64,000 nucleotides of DNA from Nitrosomonas oligotropha (lineage in GTDB: Bacteria; Pseudomonadota; Gammaproteobacteria; Burkholderiales; Nitrosomonadaceae): positions 35,199-99,198 of the forward strand of contig NZ_QRBZ01000011.1 in the NCBI RefSeq assembly GCF_009833085.1, read 5' to 3'. Shown piece by piece: positions 39,827 to 48,072 of this stretch. The position numbers were made by a program, and so were the translations under genes. The first letter of the stretch is position 1. Every line of letters begins with the position of its first letter. The notes under the pieces are model-generated. The model was not told where the DNA came from. It was given only the letters and a program-made list of their open reading frames with translations, and made no database searches.

Positions 39827-41749
39827 TCAGACAGCAAAGAAACGCTCGACTTCCGCCAGATCGCGTGTGCGTTTCATCGGCGGCAGGCTTTGCCATATCT
39901 GTTTGCCATAGGCTTTTGTAGTCAAGCGTGGATCGCAAATCATCAACACGCCGCGGTCCGCTTCATCGCGGATCAACCGGCCGGCCCCTTGTTTCAGATT
40001 AATGACCGCGCGCGGCAATTGATATTCCATAAACGCATTGCGTCCTTCGTTGTTCATTTTATCAATCCGCGCAGCCAGCACCGGATCATCCGGCGGCGCA
40101 AACGGCAGTTTATCGATGATGACCAGAGACAACGCGTCGCCGCGTACATCGACACCTTCCCAGAATGATTGGCTGCCAATCAGCACGGCATTGTTCAATG
40201 CGCGGAAACGTTCCAGCATATTGGAGCGAGAACCTTGCCCTTGCAGCAGTAACGGAAAATCGAAATCCTCGGCGGATTGCAACAACTCGTACACACGCTG
40301 CATCGCACGTAAACTGGTGCAGAGAAAAAAGGCCCGCCCGCGGCTCGCGCGCAATACCGGCAGCGCCGCTTGAACCACCTGATCGGTGTAGTTCCTCTGC
40401 TGCGGTTCCGGCAAACCGGACGGCACGTACAATAGCGCTTGTTGCGCGAAATCGAACGGACTTTCCCAGCACGCCGTTTGCGCTGCGGTCAATCCCATTT
40501 CGTTATTGTAATGACTGAAATCCTTTTTCACCGACAAGGTCGCGGAAGTGAAAATCCAGGCGCGCGGCAATGAAACCATTTGTCTTTGGAAAATTTCCGC
40601 AATCGACAACGGCGTTGCGTTCAGTTGCAAAGCGTGGTGATAGACTTCGACCCAGCGCACATGCTCCTGCATTTCCGTTTCATCGCGCCAGCGCTGCAAC
40701 AGATACAAATGCGCCGCCGCGCGCTGGCGGCAATTCTCCAGTCCTTCGGATCGCTCTGCCTGACTTTCCAGTAACTTCACCAGCGTGGTCAGTTTTTCCA
40801 GTACATCGCCCAGTGCTTGACTGAAGCCGCTATTTTGCTTGGCGGCTGCCAGCGACAGGCGCGTATTCTCTTCCACAATCGTCAAGCGCAAATCGCGCAC
40901 GGCTTTTTCCATTGCTGCAATCGCCTCGGGTAGTCCGGTAAAATCCCCGGCGGCTTGAATCGCTTCCACTTTGGCATCGCGCGCCAAATCGAGCAATTGG
41001 CCGGTACTGATCGATTCGCCAAAAAACAAACTGGCGGTTTCCGGCAATTGATGCGCTTCGTCAAAAATAACCGTATTACACGCCGGCAGTAACTCGGATA
41101 ATCCTTCATCGCGCAGCATCACATCGGCGAAAAACAGATGATGATTGACCACCACGATATCCGCCATCAGTGCTTGCTTGCGCGCTTCCATGACGAAACA
41201 TTTTTTGTAACTGGAACACTCGGAACCCAGGCAACTGTCGCGCGTGGACGTGACGTTTTGCCAGATCGCGGCATTTTCCGGCACCTCGCTCAGACCGCTT
41301 TTGTCGCCGCTCTGACTGCGGCTGGTATAACGCTCGATCAGTTGCAGATAGTGAATTTCATCGCGGTTGATAAAGCTGAGGTGGGTGTCCTGCAGGCTTC
41401 TTTCCAGATAATAATGACACACATAATTCGCCCGCCCTTTCAGCAAAGCCACCGTGACCGGGATTCCCAGCGCCGCGCGCACGGTCGGAATATCGCGATT
41501 GAATAACTGATCCTGCAATGTTTTTGTGCCGGTCGAGATAATCACCTTGCCACCCGCCAGCAACGCCGGCGCCAGATAAGCGAAGGTCTTGCCCGTACCG
41601 GTTCCTGCTTCGGCCACCAGAATTTGATGCTTGGCGATCGTATCCGCAATCGCCTGGGCCATTTTCACTTGCTGCGCGCGCGTGCGGAAACCTGCAATAT
41701 GTTGGGAGAGCACGCCGCCGGGCGCGAAAATGGCATCGATATCAAGCAT
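39827..41749 (-). CDS. DinG/YoaA-type ATP-dependent DNA helicase
   Basis: 640 residues. XPD-like 5'-3' helicase. Walker A LVAEAGTGTGKTFAYLAPA, four Cys of the Fe-S cluster region (VCHYYLERS, CLGSECSSYKKC), DEAH box IFDEAHQLPETASLFF, and C-terminal motifs LIGSQSFWEGVDVRGD and KQGAGRLIRDEADRG. The length (~640) fits YoaA better than DinG proper. It is followed by the MscS-like gene on the same strand. Confidence 0.93.
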   Translation of the reverse strand: MLDIDAIFAPGGVLSQHIAGFRTRAQQVKMAQAIADTIAKHQILVAEAGTGTGKTFAYLAPALLAGGKVIISTGTKTLQDQLFNRDIPTVRAALGIPVTVALLKGRANYVCHYYLERSLQDTHLSFINRDEIHYLQLIERYTSRSQSGDKSGLSEVPENAAIWQNVTSTRDSCLGSECSSYKKCFVMEARKQALMADIVVVNHHLFFADVMLRDEGLSELLPACNTVIFDEAHQLPETASLFFGESISTGQLLDLARDAKVEAIQAAGDFTGLPEAIAAMEKAVRDLRLTIVEENTRLSLAAAKQNSGFSQALGDVLEKLTTLVKLLESQAERSEGLENCRQRAAAHLYLLQRWRDETEMQEHVRWVEVYHHALQLNATPLSIAEIFQRQMVSLPRAWIFTSATLSVKKDFSHYNNEMGLTAAQTACWESPFDFAQQALLYVPSGLPEPQQRNYTDQVVQAALPVLRASRGRAFFLCTSLRAMQRVYELLQSAEDFDFPLLLQGQGSRSNMLERFRALNNAVLIGSQSFWEGVDVRGDALSLVIIDKLPFAPPDDPVLAARIDKMNNEGRNAFMEYQLPRAVINLKQGAGRLIRDEADRGVLMICDPRLTTKAYGKQIWQSLPPMKRTRDLAEVERFFAV

Positions 41750-41969
41750 AAAATCAGAAAAATGGCTGTCCGGAATCAGTCTGCAGACTGCTTTGATGAA
41801 ACCGCCACTCTTGGGAATGGATCAAGAAAACTTAGCGCATTATACTGCGATGCACACCGGTTAGCGATTGATGTTCGTTGTACTGTGAAGGATGAAGGGG
41901 ATAATGCCAAAAGGATGGATCATTCCGGGTTTCCGCAGGATAAAATTAACGCAGTCCCTTGTATTCCCG

Positions 41970-42320
41970 TCATCCACCAAACTGGGTTATTTCTTGCATC
42001 CCTTCGCACAGATAGGATTCTCCGAGGATTCCTAAGATTTCCCGGTTGTCAGCCAAGAGAATTTTTCCAACCGAGAGTCCGGCCGGTTCACGGCTTAATA
42101 ATTCCCCGAGGTTAGATGAGTCTATCGACCATATCTCCAAGAATATTTGCCCGCCGCTGGCGCAGCGTTGCATTGCGGGGTGCCGATCGTTAATCGACCA
42201 AAGACGATAGAAAGGCGCGGTTAAGGTTTCTTCCACAAACACAGCACCTAACTCCAGCAGATTGTGGTTTAACGCTAAGCCTCTCATTAACGTACCGTTC
42301 ACAGCTAGCTTAATTTTCAT
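41970..42320 (-). CDS. Allophanate hydrolase C-terminal-like small protein
   Basis: 116 residues resembling the stand-alone C-terminal domain of allophanate hydrolase: VNGTLMRGLALNHNLLELGA, TAPFYRLWSINDRHPAM, and LGELLSREPAGLSVGKILLA. In the full enzyme this domain decarboxylates N-carboxycarbamate; small stand-alone members have no settled role. It ends slightly short of the usual GGW tail. It is the last chromosomal gene before the first tRNA-Lys fragment. Confidence 0.72.
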   Translation of the reverse strand: MKIKLAVNGTLMRGLALNHNLLELGAVFVEETLTAPFYRLWSINDRHPAMQRCASGGQIFLEIWSIDSSNLGELLSREPAGLSVGKILLADNREILGILGESYLCEGMQEITQFGG

Positions 42321-42414
42321 AATTTTATGATTATTAAATATATTAAGACAATGGATTGTGTTAATTTGTGTTGCGCGGAATTCCTAGCGTTGCGCTGACA
42401 GGATACTCATAAAG

Positions 42415-42446
42415 TAAAAAAACACTTAGGATTTTATTCCTAAGTG
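42415..42446 (-). terminator. Terminator beyond the first tRNA-Lys fragment
   Basis: On the minus strand a perfect 9-bp stem (CACTTAGGA / TCCTAAGTG) is followed by seven T. It stands right after the tRNA-Lys 3' end on that strand, as expected for the original terminator of a chromosomal tRNA gene. Confidence 0.75.
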
Positions 42447-42451
42447 CCTGT

Positions 42452-42499
42452 TTTTGGTAGGTCGTGGCAGATTCGAACTGCCGAACAACGGATTAAAAG
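42452..42499 (-). repeat. tRNA-Lys(UUU) 3' fragment, att-like repeat copy 1
   Basis: The minus strand reads the 3' half of a tRNA-Lys from the anticodon loop (CTTTTAATCC) through a T arm with GTTCGAATC to ACGACCTACCA. The T-stem neighbourhood differs by one base (GTTG-TTCGG instead of GTTGGTCGG). The 5' half is missing. It matches copy 2 at 44620 over 48 bases with one mismatch, so both are probably attachment-site remnants of integrations into a tRNA-Lys gene. Confidence 0.85.
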
Positions 42500-42617
42500 A
42501 AGCAGCCACCCGGAAATTTATGCCTGCAAAGTCGAAGAAAATATAACCACTTTTTTCGCACCGCCGCTTTTTACGAACTGAACCGAACCAATACCGAATC
42601 CGAGCAGCCATATACTG

Positions 42618-42908
42618 ACCTTGGAGTTGCCCCCCTTTACTCAAAGCATTCTCAGGGGATGCCGGTTATCGAGACACAGCAGTTGATTTCGTAGTTAATG
42701 GATTAGGCCTGGCTTTGCACATTTCAGAGAAGATCGAAGGTAAATGGGCTGTTTTACCGAAGCGATGGGTGATCGAGCGTACGTTTCCCTGGCTTGGTAA
42801 CTTTCGTCGTTTATCCGAGGATTTCAAAATTTTGCCTGCTACTGCCGAAAACATAATTTATCATCGCCATGATGAAAATAACACTTGCAAAATGCGTCTA
42901 ATGTTTTA
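42618..42908 (+). mobile_element. IS5-type transposase, C-terminal remnant with frameshift
   Basis: Only the C-terminal part of an IS5-family (IS4 superfamily) transposase remains: DAGYRDTAVDFVVNGLGLAL, LPKRWVIERTFPWLGNFRRL, SEDFKILPATAEN. An extra T near 42857 shifts the frame; the normal ending (MMKITLAKCV stop) is readable in the next frame. No catalytic DD portion or flanking inverted repeats were found. Dead fragment between the two tRNA-Lys copies. Confidence 0.85.
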
Positions 42909-42998
42909 CCAGACAACTTCTTAGTGCATTGCTAGACTGATGCCCTGGTATGGCTGTATTTTATTAACAGATTTGTAAATTCACACTAGGCTGACACG

Positions 42999-43856
42999 AT
43001 GGCAAGACCACTGAAATACCCAAGATTGTTTCCTTTTTACACAGCAATTAACGACTTGAGCTCTTCATTGGCTTTGTATCGATATGCTGAGTACGGCTTG
43101 CTAATAAGAGAGAAACTCGAAATTGAAGGTCCTTATGCAATTCCAGATTCGTATTTTACTGCCTGGAGAGAGCATGGCGGTGGTAGTCGGTCAGGATTAG
43201 TTTTATCCAGTAATCATTCTGATTTTGACAACCATAAAAAAACTATATTGACCTACGCCAAAAATCAATTCTTAGTGAATGCGTTCTCTATATTCGAGTT
43301 CTTTATTGCTAATACAGTAATATTTATATGGATTTATTGTGATAGTAAAAGTGAAAGCAAGATGAGAAATGAATCCATATGGAAGCATCGTGATGAAATA
43401 AGAGAATGTGACAAGAATCTTAAATTTATTTGGAGCGAGGAGAAGAAAACTGAATTTTTAGAAAGCCCCGCGATAGCCAACATCGAGGATTATGAGTGGA
43501 TGATGGATAATTACAAGACTAAAGAGCAAAAGAAGCGGATCCAGTTACTTGAGAATGTATGTGGTTTAAATATTCGAAATTTAAGCACAGTAGAAAATGG
43601 AATTTCATGTGACTGGAAAAAATTCAAATCCAATGAAAAGTTAAGAAACAATATTGCGCATACAGCAGGAAGAAACTCCCTGTACATTAACAATGGCCTT
43701 GTAAGAAAAGAAATAACCAAAGACGAAATATTGAATATATTTTGGTTTATTCATAATCTTATTGTAAATTTGAATGAGCAAATATATACCTCTGGAATAT
43801 TTCACTATGAACGTCAAATACCAGACAGTGCGCCACGTAAAGATACGGTCAGCTGA
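42999..43856 (+). CDS. Predicted HEPN-domain protein (RxxxxH), possible RNase effector
   Basis: 285 residues, AT-rich compared with neighbours. Near residue 230 it has NEKLRNNIAHTAGRNSLYIN, where R-N-N-I-A-H fits the Rx4-6H catalytic motif of HEPN ribonucleases in an all-helical setting. The N-terminal two-thirds includes a hydrophobic helix (FFIANTVIFIWIYC) and a long charged region. HEPN proteins are common abortive-infection and toxin effectors; that role is inferred from the motif and its position between tandem att-like repeats. Alternative: a non-catalytic HEPN-like accessory protein. Confidence 0.6.
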   Translation: MARPLKYPRLFPFYTAINDLSSSLALYRYAEYGLLIREKLEIEGPYAIPDSYFTAWREHGGGSRSGLVLSSNHSDFDNHKKTILTYAKNQFLVNAFSIFEFFIANTVIFIWIYCDSKSESKMRNESIWKHRDEIRECDKNLKFIWSEEKKTEFLESPAIANIEDYEWMMDNYKTKEQKKRIQLLENVCGLNIRNLSTVENGISCDWKKFKSNEKLRNNIAHTAGRNSLYINNGLVRKEITKDEILNIFWFIHNLIVNLNEQIYTSGIFHYERQIPDSAPRKDTVS

Positions 43857-43934
43857 TGAATGTAAAGGTTATACTCGTGTGTTTAAAAGATTGGCGCTGG
43901 ATGACTATCTGTAGGGATAGCACGTTACCTTGGA

Positions 43935-44180
43935 GTGAGTTGGGATCTGATTCCTCAGCAGTCCAACACAATGCCGAGCGAAGAGGTCATCAACTGGCAG
44001 CAAATACATAGGTCCGGCGCTCACCCCGACACCCTAACTGAAGTATTTCAACAATATCTCTATAGAACAAAGAATTATACATCGATCGAAGATACCCCGC
44101 TCTTATTTAATACCAATGACCGTCGGATTAACAATCTGGGGCTCTATCGGTTGATCAGCTATCAAGCCATCATCGACTAA
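43935..44180 (+). CDS. Hypothetical ORF, 81 residues
   Basis: GTG start, weak ribosome site (TGGA), encodes a polar peptide with VFQQYLYRTKNYTSIEDTPL and NTNDRRINNLGLYRLIS. I do not recognise it. It could be a remnant of a larger mobile-element gene. It follows the HEPN gene by 78 bases in the segment bounded by tRNA-Lys fragments. Confidence 0.35.
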   Translation: MSWDLIPQQSNTMPSEEVINWQQIHRSGAHPDTLTEVFQQYLYRTKNYTSIEDTPLLFNTNDRRINNLGLYRLISYQAIID

Positions 44181-44378
44181 TAAGGGCAGGACGGACGCGC
44201 AAGAAAATAGGGATATGTCAGTCGCATTTTGGCTGAAAAACATTGGTAGATACCTGATGCCGCATCTTCCCTCATTAATCTCTGAAATGAGACAATCGTA
44301 TCGCCCCCCTCATCAAAGCCGCCTCATTACGTGCAAGATTCACATCACAGCTAACCGTGATTGATAATAGGAAGAGGG

Positions 44379-44436
44379 GAATCAAAGAAAGCTAAATTAG
44401 CCTAATCCGTTGAATCAACTCTCCCTTCTTTGATTC
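44379..44436. repeat. 11-bp perfect inverted repeat
   Basis: GAATCAAAGAA and its exact complement TTCTTTGATTC flank 36 bases. No T-run follows. It may be a recombinase or regulator site, or the end of a lost element; unassigned. Confidence 0.45.
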
Positions 44437-44579
44437 TATAACCGCATCAACCAGTGCATAGCCGGATGGTTGTCCTTATTCTTTCGCCAGTATATTCAGG
44501 CGCAACGACTACTCACAATGTTTACAAAGATTTAATTGAATTAACTATTGAGTTCAAATAATTAAATTTTTTAGAAAAT

Positions 44580-44614
44580 AAAAGGACTATAAGTCTATGA
44601 CCTGTAGTCCTTTT
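44580..44614 (-). terminator. Terminator-like hairpin beyond second tRNA-Lys fragment
   Basis: AAAAGGACTA ... TAGTCCTTTT forms a 10-bp stem; on the minus strand the arm is followed by an A/T-rich stretch with several T. Sequence differs from the hairpin beside copy 1 although the tRNA part is nearly identical, so the two copies do not share flanks. Confidence 0.5.
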
Positions 44615-44619
44615 ATTTA

Positions 44620-44671
44620 TTTTGGTAGGTCGTGGCAGATTCGAACTGCCGACCAACGGATTAAAAGTCCG
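44620..44671 (-). repeat. tRNA-Lys(UUU) 3' fragment, att-like repeat copy 2
   Basis: Minus strand: CGGACTTTTAATCCG (anticodon UUU), GTTCGAATC T loop and ACGACCTACCA end with encoded CCA; the D arm and 5' acceptor strand are absent. The integrase gene begins 165 bases to the right, the usual position relative to attL/attP. With copy 1 it brackets a 2.1-kb segment. Confidence 0.88.
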
Positions 44672-44835
44672 TAATTCCACTTGTTTACGTATGTTTACGA
44701 AAGTCATCGAAAGTAATTCTATGTTGATATAAAGCCATTCTTCGGGTAATCTGCCGTTCACGATTGTTTATGGATGTATCTAAAAATACCCATAAGTTGT
44801 AACCCCAAAGTAACCCCGGCGTTACCCCGGACAGA

Positions 44836-46041
44836 ATGGCAAAAAAATTCAATTTCACAAAAGCCGAAATAGACTCATTGCCCGTGCCGCCGCACGGCAA
44901 GCGGGACACCTATCATGACACAAAAACAGGTGGATTGCAGTTAAGGGTGTCGCATACCGGCATAAAAACTTTTAGCGTGTTCCGGCGCATGAAATGTGGT
45001 GAGCCTGAGCGCGTAACCCTAGGACGTTACCCGGACATGACAATTGATCAAGCCAGGCGAAAGGCGATGGAAATCAATCTGGCCATATCTGAAGGGCGCA
45101 ACCCAGCAGAGAGAAAGCGCGAGAGTAGGGCGGAAATGACTTTTGCCGATCTATTTTCTGATTACATCGAACGACATTCCAAGCTGCACAAAAAAACCTG
45201 GCCGGAAGATGAAGAAAAATTCAGGAATCACATCAGCGGCGCAATCGGTAACAAAAAACTGTCCGCAATAGACAAAAATGACATTTCAATAATTCACGCT
45301 GCAATCACTAAGAAAGGCAATCCGGCAACCGCGAACCGCGTTCTTGCGCTCATATCGAGCATTTTTGGGTGGGCAATGTCTATCGGGATATGGCATATTA
45401 ATCCGGCATCCGGGATCAAGCGTAACCGCGAAAAAAGCCGCGATAGATTCATCCAGGGCGATGAGTTCCCAAGGTTTTTTCAGTCCCTCGGTGAGGAACA
45501 AAACGAAACTATCCGGGATTATGTGCTGATGTCTTTATTGACCGGTGCGCGCCGCGCAAATGTTCTTAGCATGCGCTGGAAAGATATCAACTTTGACCGG
45601 GCAGAATGGCGGATACATGAAACCAAAAACGGAACACCGCAAACAGTCACTTTGAGCGAAGAATCAATTCAGGTATTGCGTAACAGAAAACCGGGCGGTG
45701 ATGCTGTATTTGTGTTTCCCGGTACCGGTAAATCCGGGCATCTTGAAGAGCCGAAAAAAGGGTGGAAGAGAATCCTTGATCGTGCAGGAATCGAAAATCT
45801 GCGCATTCATGATCTAAGGCGGACGTTGGGAAGCTGGCAAGCCAAAACCGGCGCGTCACTGGCAATCATTGGGAAATCACTCAATCACAAAAACCATAAC
45901 ACAACCGCTATTTATGCCCGGCTTGATCTTGATCCAGTGCGTGATAGCGTAAATGCTGCTACCAGCGCTATGCTCACGGCTGCCGGTCTTAAAAATCCAG
46001 CGGATGTAGTTGTCAGCATTAAGCGAAAAAAATCAAAATAG
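44836..46041 (+). CDS. int: Tyrosine-type phage/island integrase
   Basis: 401 residues. N-terminal DUF4102 arm-binding domain (KTGGLQLRVSHTGIKTFSVF, RVTLGRYPDMTIDQARRKAM), core-binding SAM-like domain, catalytic domain with Arg in LLTGARRANVLSM, HxxR in IHDLRRTLGSW, and nucleophile Tyr in HNTTAIYARLDLD. Appears intact. Next to the tRNA-Lys fragment at 44620, consistent with tRNA-site integration. The excisionase-like gene on the other strand abuts its stop codon with no spacing. Confidence 0.96.
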   Translation: MAKKFNFTKAEIDSLPVPPHGKRDTYHDTKTGGLQLRVSHTGIKTFSVFRRMKCGEPERVTLGRYPDMTIDQARRKAMEINLAISEGRNPAERKRESRAEMTFADLFSDYIERHSKLHKKTWPEDEEKFRNHISGAIGNKKLSAIDKNDISIIHAAITKKGNPATANRVLALISSIFGWAMSIGIWHINPASGIKRNREKSRDRFIQGDEFPRFFQSLGEEQNETIRDYVLMSLLTGARRANVLSMRWKDINFDRAEWRIHETKNGTPQTVTLSEESIQVLRNRKPGGDAVFVFPGTGKSGHLEEPKKGWKRILDRAGIENLRIHDLRRTLGSWQAKTGASLAIIGKSLNHKNHNTTAIYARLDLDPVRDSVNAATSAMLTAAGLKNPADVVVSIKRKKSK

Positions 46042-46254
46042 TCACGCCACACGCTTTTTATTCAAGTAATCAATCAAGTCTTCTTCAGCATAGCGAACCT
46101 TCCCGCCCACTTTTATGAACGGAATTACCTCTTTACCGGTGCAGCGCCAATTTCTCAGTGTTGTTTCTTTGATCCCGATTCTGGCAGCTGCCTCAACTGG
46201 AGTGTAAAGCTTGGTGTCTCTAGTTATTATTTTATCGAGTGGTTGCATCGTCAT
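46042..46254 (-). CDS. AlpA-like excisionase/HTH regulator
   Basis: 70 residues with a MerR-like winged HTH of the AlpA/HTH_17 type: LYTPVEAAARIGIKETTLRN, then IPFIKVGGKVRYAEEDLIDY. Probably controls excision or integrase direction. ATG 46254 overlaps the stop of the preceding small ORF (ATGA), supporting it over 46248. It abuts int tail to tail. Confidence 0.8.
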   Translation of the reverse strand: MTMQPLDKIITRDTKLYTPVEAAARIGIKETTLRNWRCTGKEVIPFIKVGGKVRYAEEDLIDYLNKKRVA

Positions 46255-46341
46255 TCCTTCGGATCATCCAGTAATTCTTGGTAAAGTTCTGGAGTTTTAA
46301 TCTTTATTGGTCCTTGGTCTATCCAGGCAGTACTGGCTCAT
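46251..46341 (-). pseudogene. Very small phage gene with a frameshift
   Basis: ATG at 46341 follows a strong AGGAG and overlaps the previous small gene (ATGA). It reads MSQY, then out of frame; with a one-base correction the peptide continues AWIDQGPIKIKTPELYQELL to a TGA that overlaps the excisionase start. About 29 residues if intact. The coupled start/stop overlaps at both ends argue it was real. Confidence 0.5.
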
Positions 46342-46466
46342 TTACGTCTCCTGTAGCCAAATAAAGGTCTGCGTAAATTAGCTATATAATAAACATGTGC
46401 TAGTGATACTAAATGCGTTAATGATACCCATCTGGTTTTATATCGAGACATCCTGACTATTTTCAT
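46338..46466 (-). CDS. Small basic phage protein, 42 residues
   Basis: ATG 46466 has GCAGGAGC upstream. Peptide MKIVRMSRYKTRWVSLTHLV continues with a hydrophobic stretch and a basic tail (GYRRRK). Possibly membrane-associated. Stop overlaps the next ORF start. Function unknown. Confidence 0.55.
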   Translation of the reverse strand: MKIVRMSRYKTRWVSLTHLVSLAHVYYIANLRRPLFGYRRRK

Positions 46467-46480
46467 TTGTTTAGCTCCTG

Positions 46481-46660
46481 CTATTTCACTGTGGTGAACG
46501 TAGTAAATTTAGTGGTTCTATTATCACTGCGCAAGGCGTGTAAAAATCTCAGTTGTGTGGATGTTATCTTTCTAACTTTACCGGTCACTTTTGAGCAAAT
46601 AATTACATACTGATTATCGGGCGGCATCTCATCATCACCGTTAGTCCATGTTATTGTCAT
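46481..46660 (-). CDS. Small phage protein, 59 residues
   Basis: ATG 46660 with AAGG upstream. Peptide begins MTITWTNGDDEMPPDNQYVI and ends FTTFTTVK. Lies in the same minus-strand string of small genes. It resembles the DUF551-like short phage proteins only in its start (W-x-x-x-D-D-x-M-P); function unknown. Confidence 0.6.
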   Translation of the reverse strand: MTITWTNGDDEMPPDNQYVIICSKVTGKVRKITSTQLRFLHALRSDNRTTKFTTFTTVK

Positions 46661-46692
46661 TTAATACCTTATCCTATTAGTTCTCATCGAGT

Positions 46693-47016
46693 TTATTGGT
46701 CATATTCGATCCTTTCGGTTATCCACTTGACAAAACCATCGCCATTTTCTAAAAGCTCTTCTTGGTGATCATTGTCAGCTGTTACTGTTTTTCCATCTAC
46801 AGTCAAACCAACCCTGTACCAAGGCCTAGCATTTGATATTCTGTAATAAAAATGTTCTATGTCGAATACCTTTCCATGCTTAGGATCCAGCTTCCATTTT
46901 TCTGTATATGGTGAATCTTTTTCTAAATACTCTAATTTGATATTGCTATCTCTCAGATAAGCGATAATTGCTTCTTTGCTTTGACTTTCTAATTGATTTG
47001 CAGTTAATTCATTCAT
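46693..47016 (-). CDS. Hypothetical phage protein, 107 residues
   Basis: Acidic, soluble; N-terminus MNELTANQLESQSKEAIIAY is helical, then WKLDPKHGKVFDIEHFYYRI and RPWYRVGLTVDGKTVTAD suggest a small mixed fold. AAGGAT ribosome site. Located between the Rha/KilAC antirepressor and the very small genes. Unrecognised. Confidence 0.6.
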   Translation of the reverse strand: MNELTANQLESQSKEAIIAYLRDSNIKLEYLEKDSPYTEKWKLDPKHGKVFDIEHFYYRISNARPWYRVGLTVDGKTVTADNDHQEELLENGDGFVKWITERIEYDQ

Positions 47017-47031
47017 TCTTTTATCCTTTTG

Positions 47032-47049
47032 ACCCCGCCGAAGCGGGGT
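47032..47049. other. Perfect 7-bp hairpin between phage genes
   Basis: ACCCCGC-CGAA-GCGGGGT: a GC-rich stem with a stable tetraloop between the antirepressor gene and the next. No T-run follows on the minus strand, so it is more likely an mRNA-processing or stability element than a terminator. Confidence 0.5.
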
Positions 47050-47065
47050 GATGAATTATTATTAA

Positions 47066-47767
47066 TCAAGCAGCTTCAAGTTCTATTGACAGTATTTGCG
47101 CTAATCTCGCTAAACCTTTCGGTGTTACGTGGCAATAAGGCTTCCTGCATTCCTGCCCAGAAGTCTCGTCAGTGTATTTAGCTTCCTTGTAGGTAAGGTA
47201 TCCATTTTTGATGTACCTGTCGTAAGCCACCCATGCGCCATTTAGACGGTAAATCCATCCTTCGGCATTTAATCTGGCCGTTAAATCTTTTCGTTTCATT
47301 CCAAGGATTTTCGCAACCTCGGTAATGGTCAGTGCGTCTTTGTCGGCTGAAATTAGGTCGAGAGCTTCTGCTTTGGGTGCCAATTCTTTGACTTCAAGAC
47401 GCAATCGTTCATTTTCCTCTTCCGATTCGAGCGCAAGCTTTAACAAGTCTTTTCTGGAAAGGTTTGCAATCGGATTGTTGACTTGGTGTTCCAATTCTTG
47501 CCAGCGGTCGATAATTTTTGCCCTGAGCTCAACACTGTAACCAGATACAACAACCATTGTGTCTCGATATGAAAGTCTAATTTCTTGGTAGGTTTGTCCA
47601 TTCTGAGGGTGAATATAAGGGGTCTCGTTTCCAGAAACGACACCCTTTGAAGCTAATGATCTTATTGTTTTTAAAACATTGTCATGAGTGCTGCTGGTTA
47701 ACTCGGCAATCTCGCGACTACTCATAGTCAAGTTTGGAGAATTGGCAATATTGATTAGATTGTTCAT
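47066..47767 (-). CDS. Rha/KilAC phage antirepressor-type protein
   Basis: 233 residues. N-terminal Rha domain (~15-90: SREIAELTSSTHDNVLKTIR, YRDTMVVVSGYSVELRAKII) and C-terminal KilAC/phage antirepressor DNA-binding domain (~140-230: LTITEVAKILGMKRKDLTAR, HVTPKGLARLAQIL). Likely regulates lysogeny or late expression. It begins two bases after the stop of the 100-residue gene, so they are cotranscribed. Confidence 0.9.
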   Translation of the reverse strand: MNNLINIANSPNLTMSSREIAELTSSTHDNVLKTIRSLASKGVVSGNETPYIHPQNGQTYQEIRLSYRDTMVVVSGYSVELRAKIIDRWQELEHQVNNPIANLSRKDLLKLALESEEENERLRLEVKELAPKAEALDLISADKDALTITEVAKILGMKRKDLTARLNAEGWIYRLNGAWVAYDRYIKNGYLTYKEAKYTDETSGQECRKPYCHVTPKGLARLAQILSIELEAA

Positions 47768-47769
47768 GA

Positions 47770-48072
47770 TTAAGACTCCATGACAGATTTTGATTGTGAA
47801 TTTCTAATGGGGAAAGGAATTACTTTGCACTTTGCGATGGATACACCGCGTAATCTGCGGATTTCTTTGATTCCTTTTACAGGATCGCCAAAGGGACGTA
47901 AATGTCGGGTAATTTCTCTCTCCGCCTCTGTCCAGTTATCCATGAAGTCAAAGATTTCCTGAAGCGCTTGCTTGCGAGCGTGAGCTTCAATCATTGCTGG
48001 TGTAAGGAGTGTTGCTTGGGGTGTTGATACTGACTTGCGACGTGCGGGTGCACGGGTAGATTTGGTTGCCAT
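47770..48072 (-). CDS. Small phage protein, 100 residues
   Basis: MATKSTRAPARRKSVSTPQA is a basic low-complexity head; then QALQEIFDFMDNWTEAEREI and RGVSIAKCKVIPFPIRN. The frame is open far upstream to 48738, but the Met at 48072 follows the conserved GGSFNELEAHI segment and is the standard start in related islands. First gene of the minus-strand phage operon. Confidence 0.7.
   Translation of the reverse strand: MATKSTRAPARRKSVSTPQATLLTPAMIEAHARKQALQEIFDFMDNWTEAEREITRHLRPFGDPVKGIKEIRRLRGVSIAKCKVIPFPIRNSQSKSVMES

Larger units (their letters stand above)
44181..44619. other. Noncoding stretch before second tRNA-Lys fragment
   Basis: No coding frame could be supported. It holds an 11-bp perfect inverted repeat (GAATCAAAGAA at 44379-44389 and TTCTTTGATTC at 44426-44436) with a 36-base loop, and a 10-bp hairpin at 44580-44614 next to the tRNA-Lys fragment. 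Confidence 0.5.

Noticed and set aside
42426..42644. Open frames through the tRNA-Lys fragments (also 44522-44761)
   Set aside because: They translate tRNA sequence into the well-known spurious RTFNPLVGSSNLPRPTK-type peptide.
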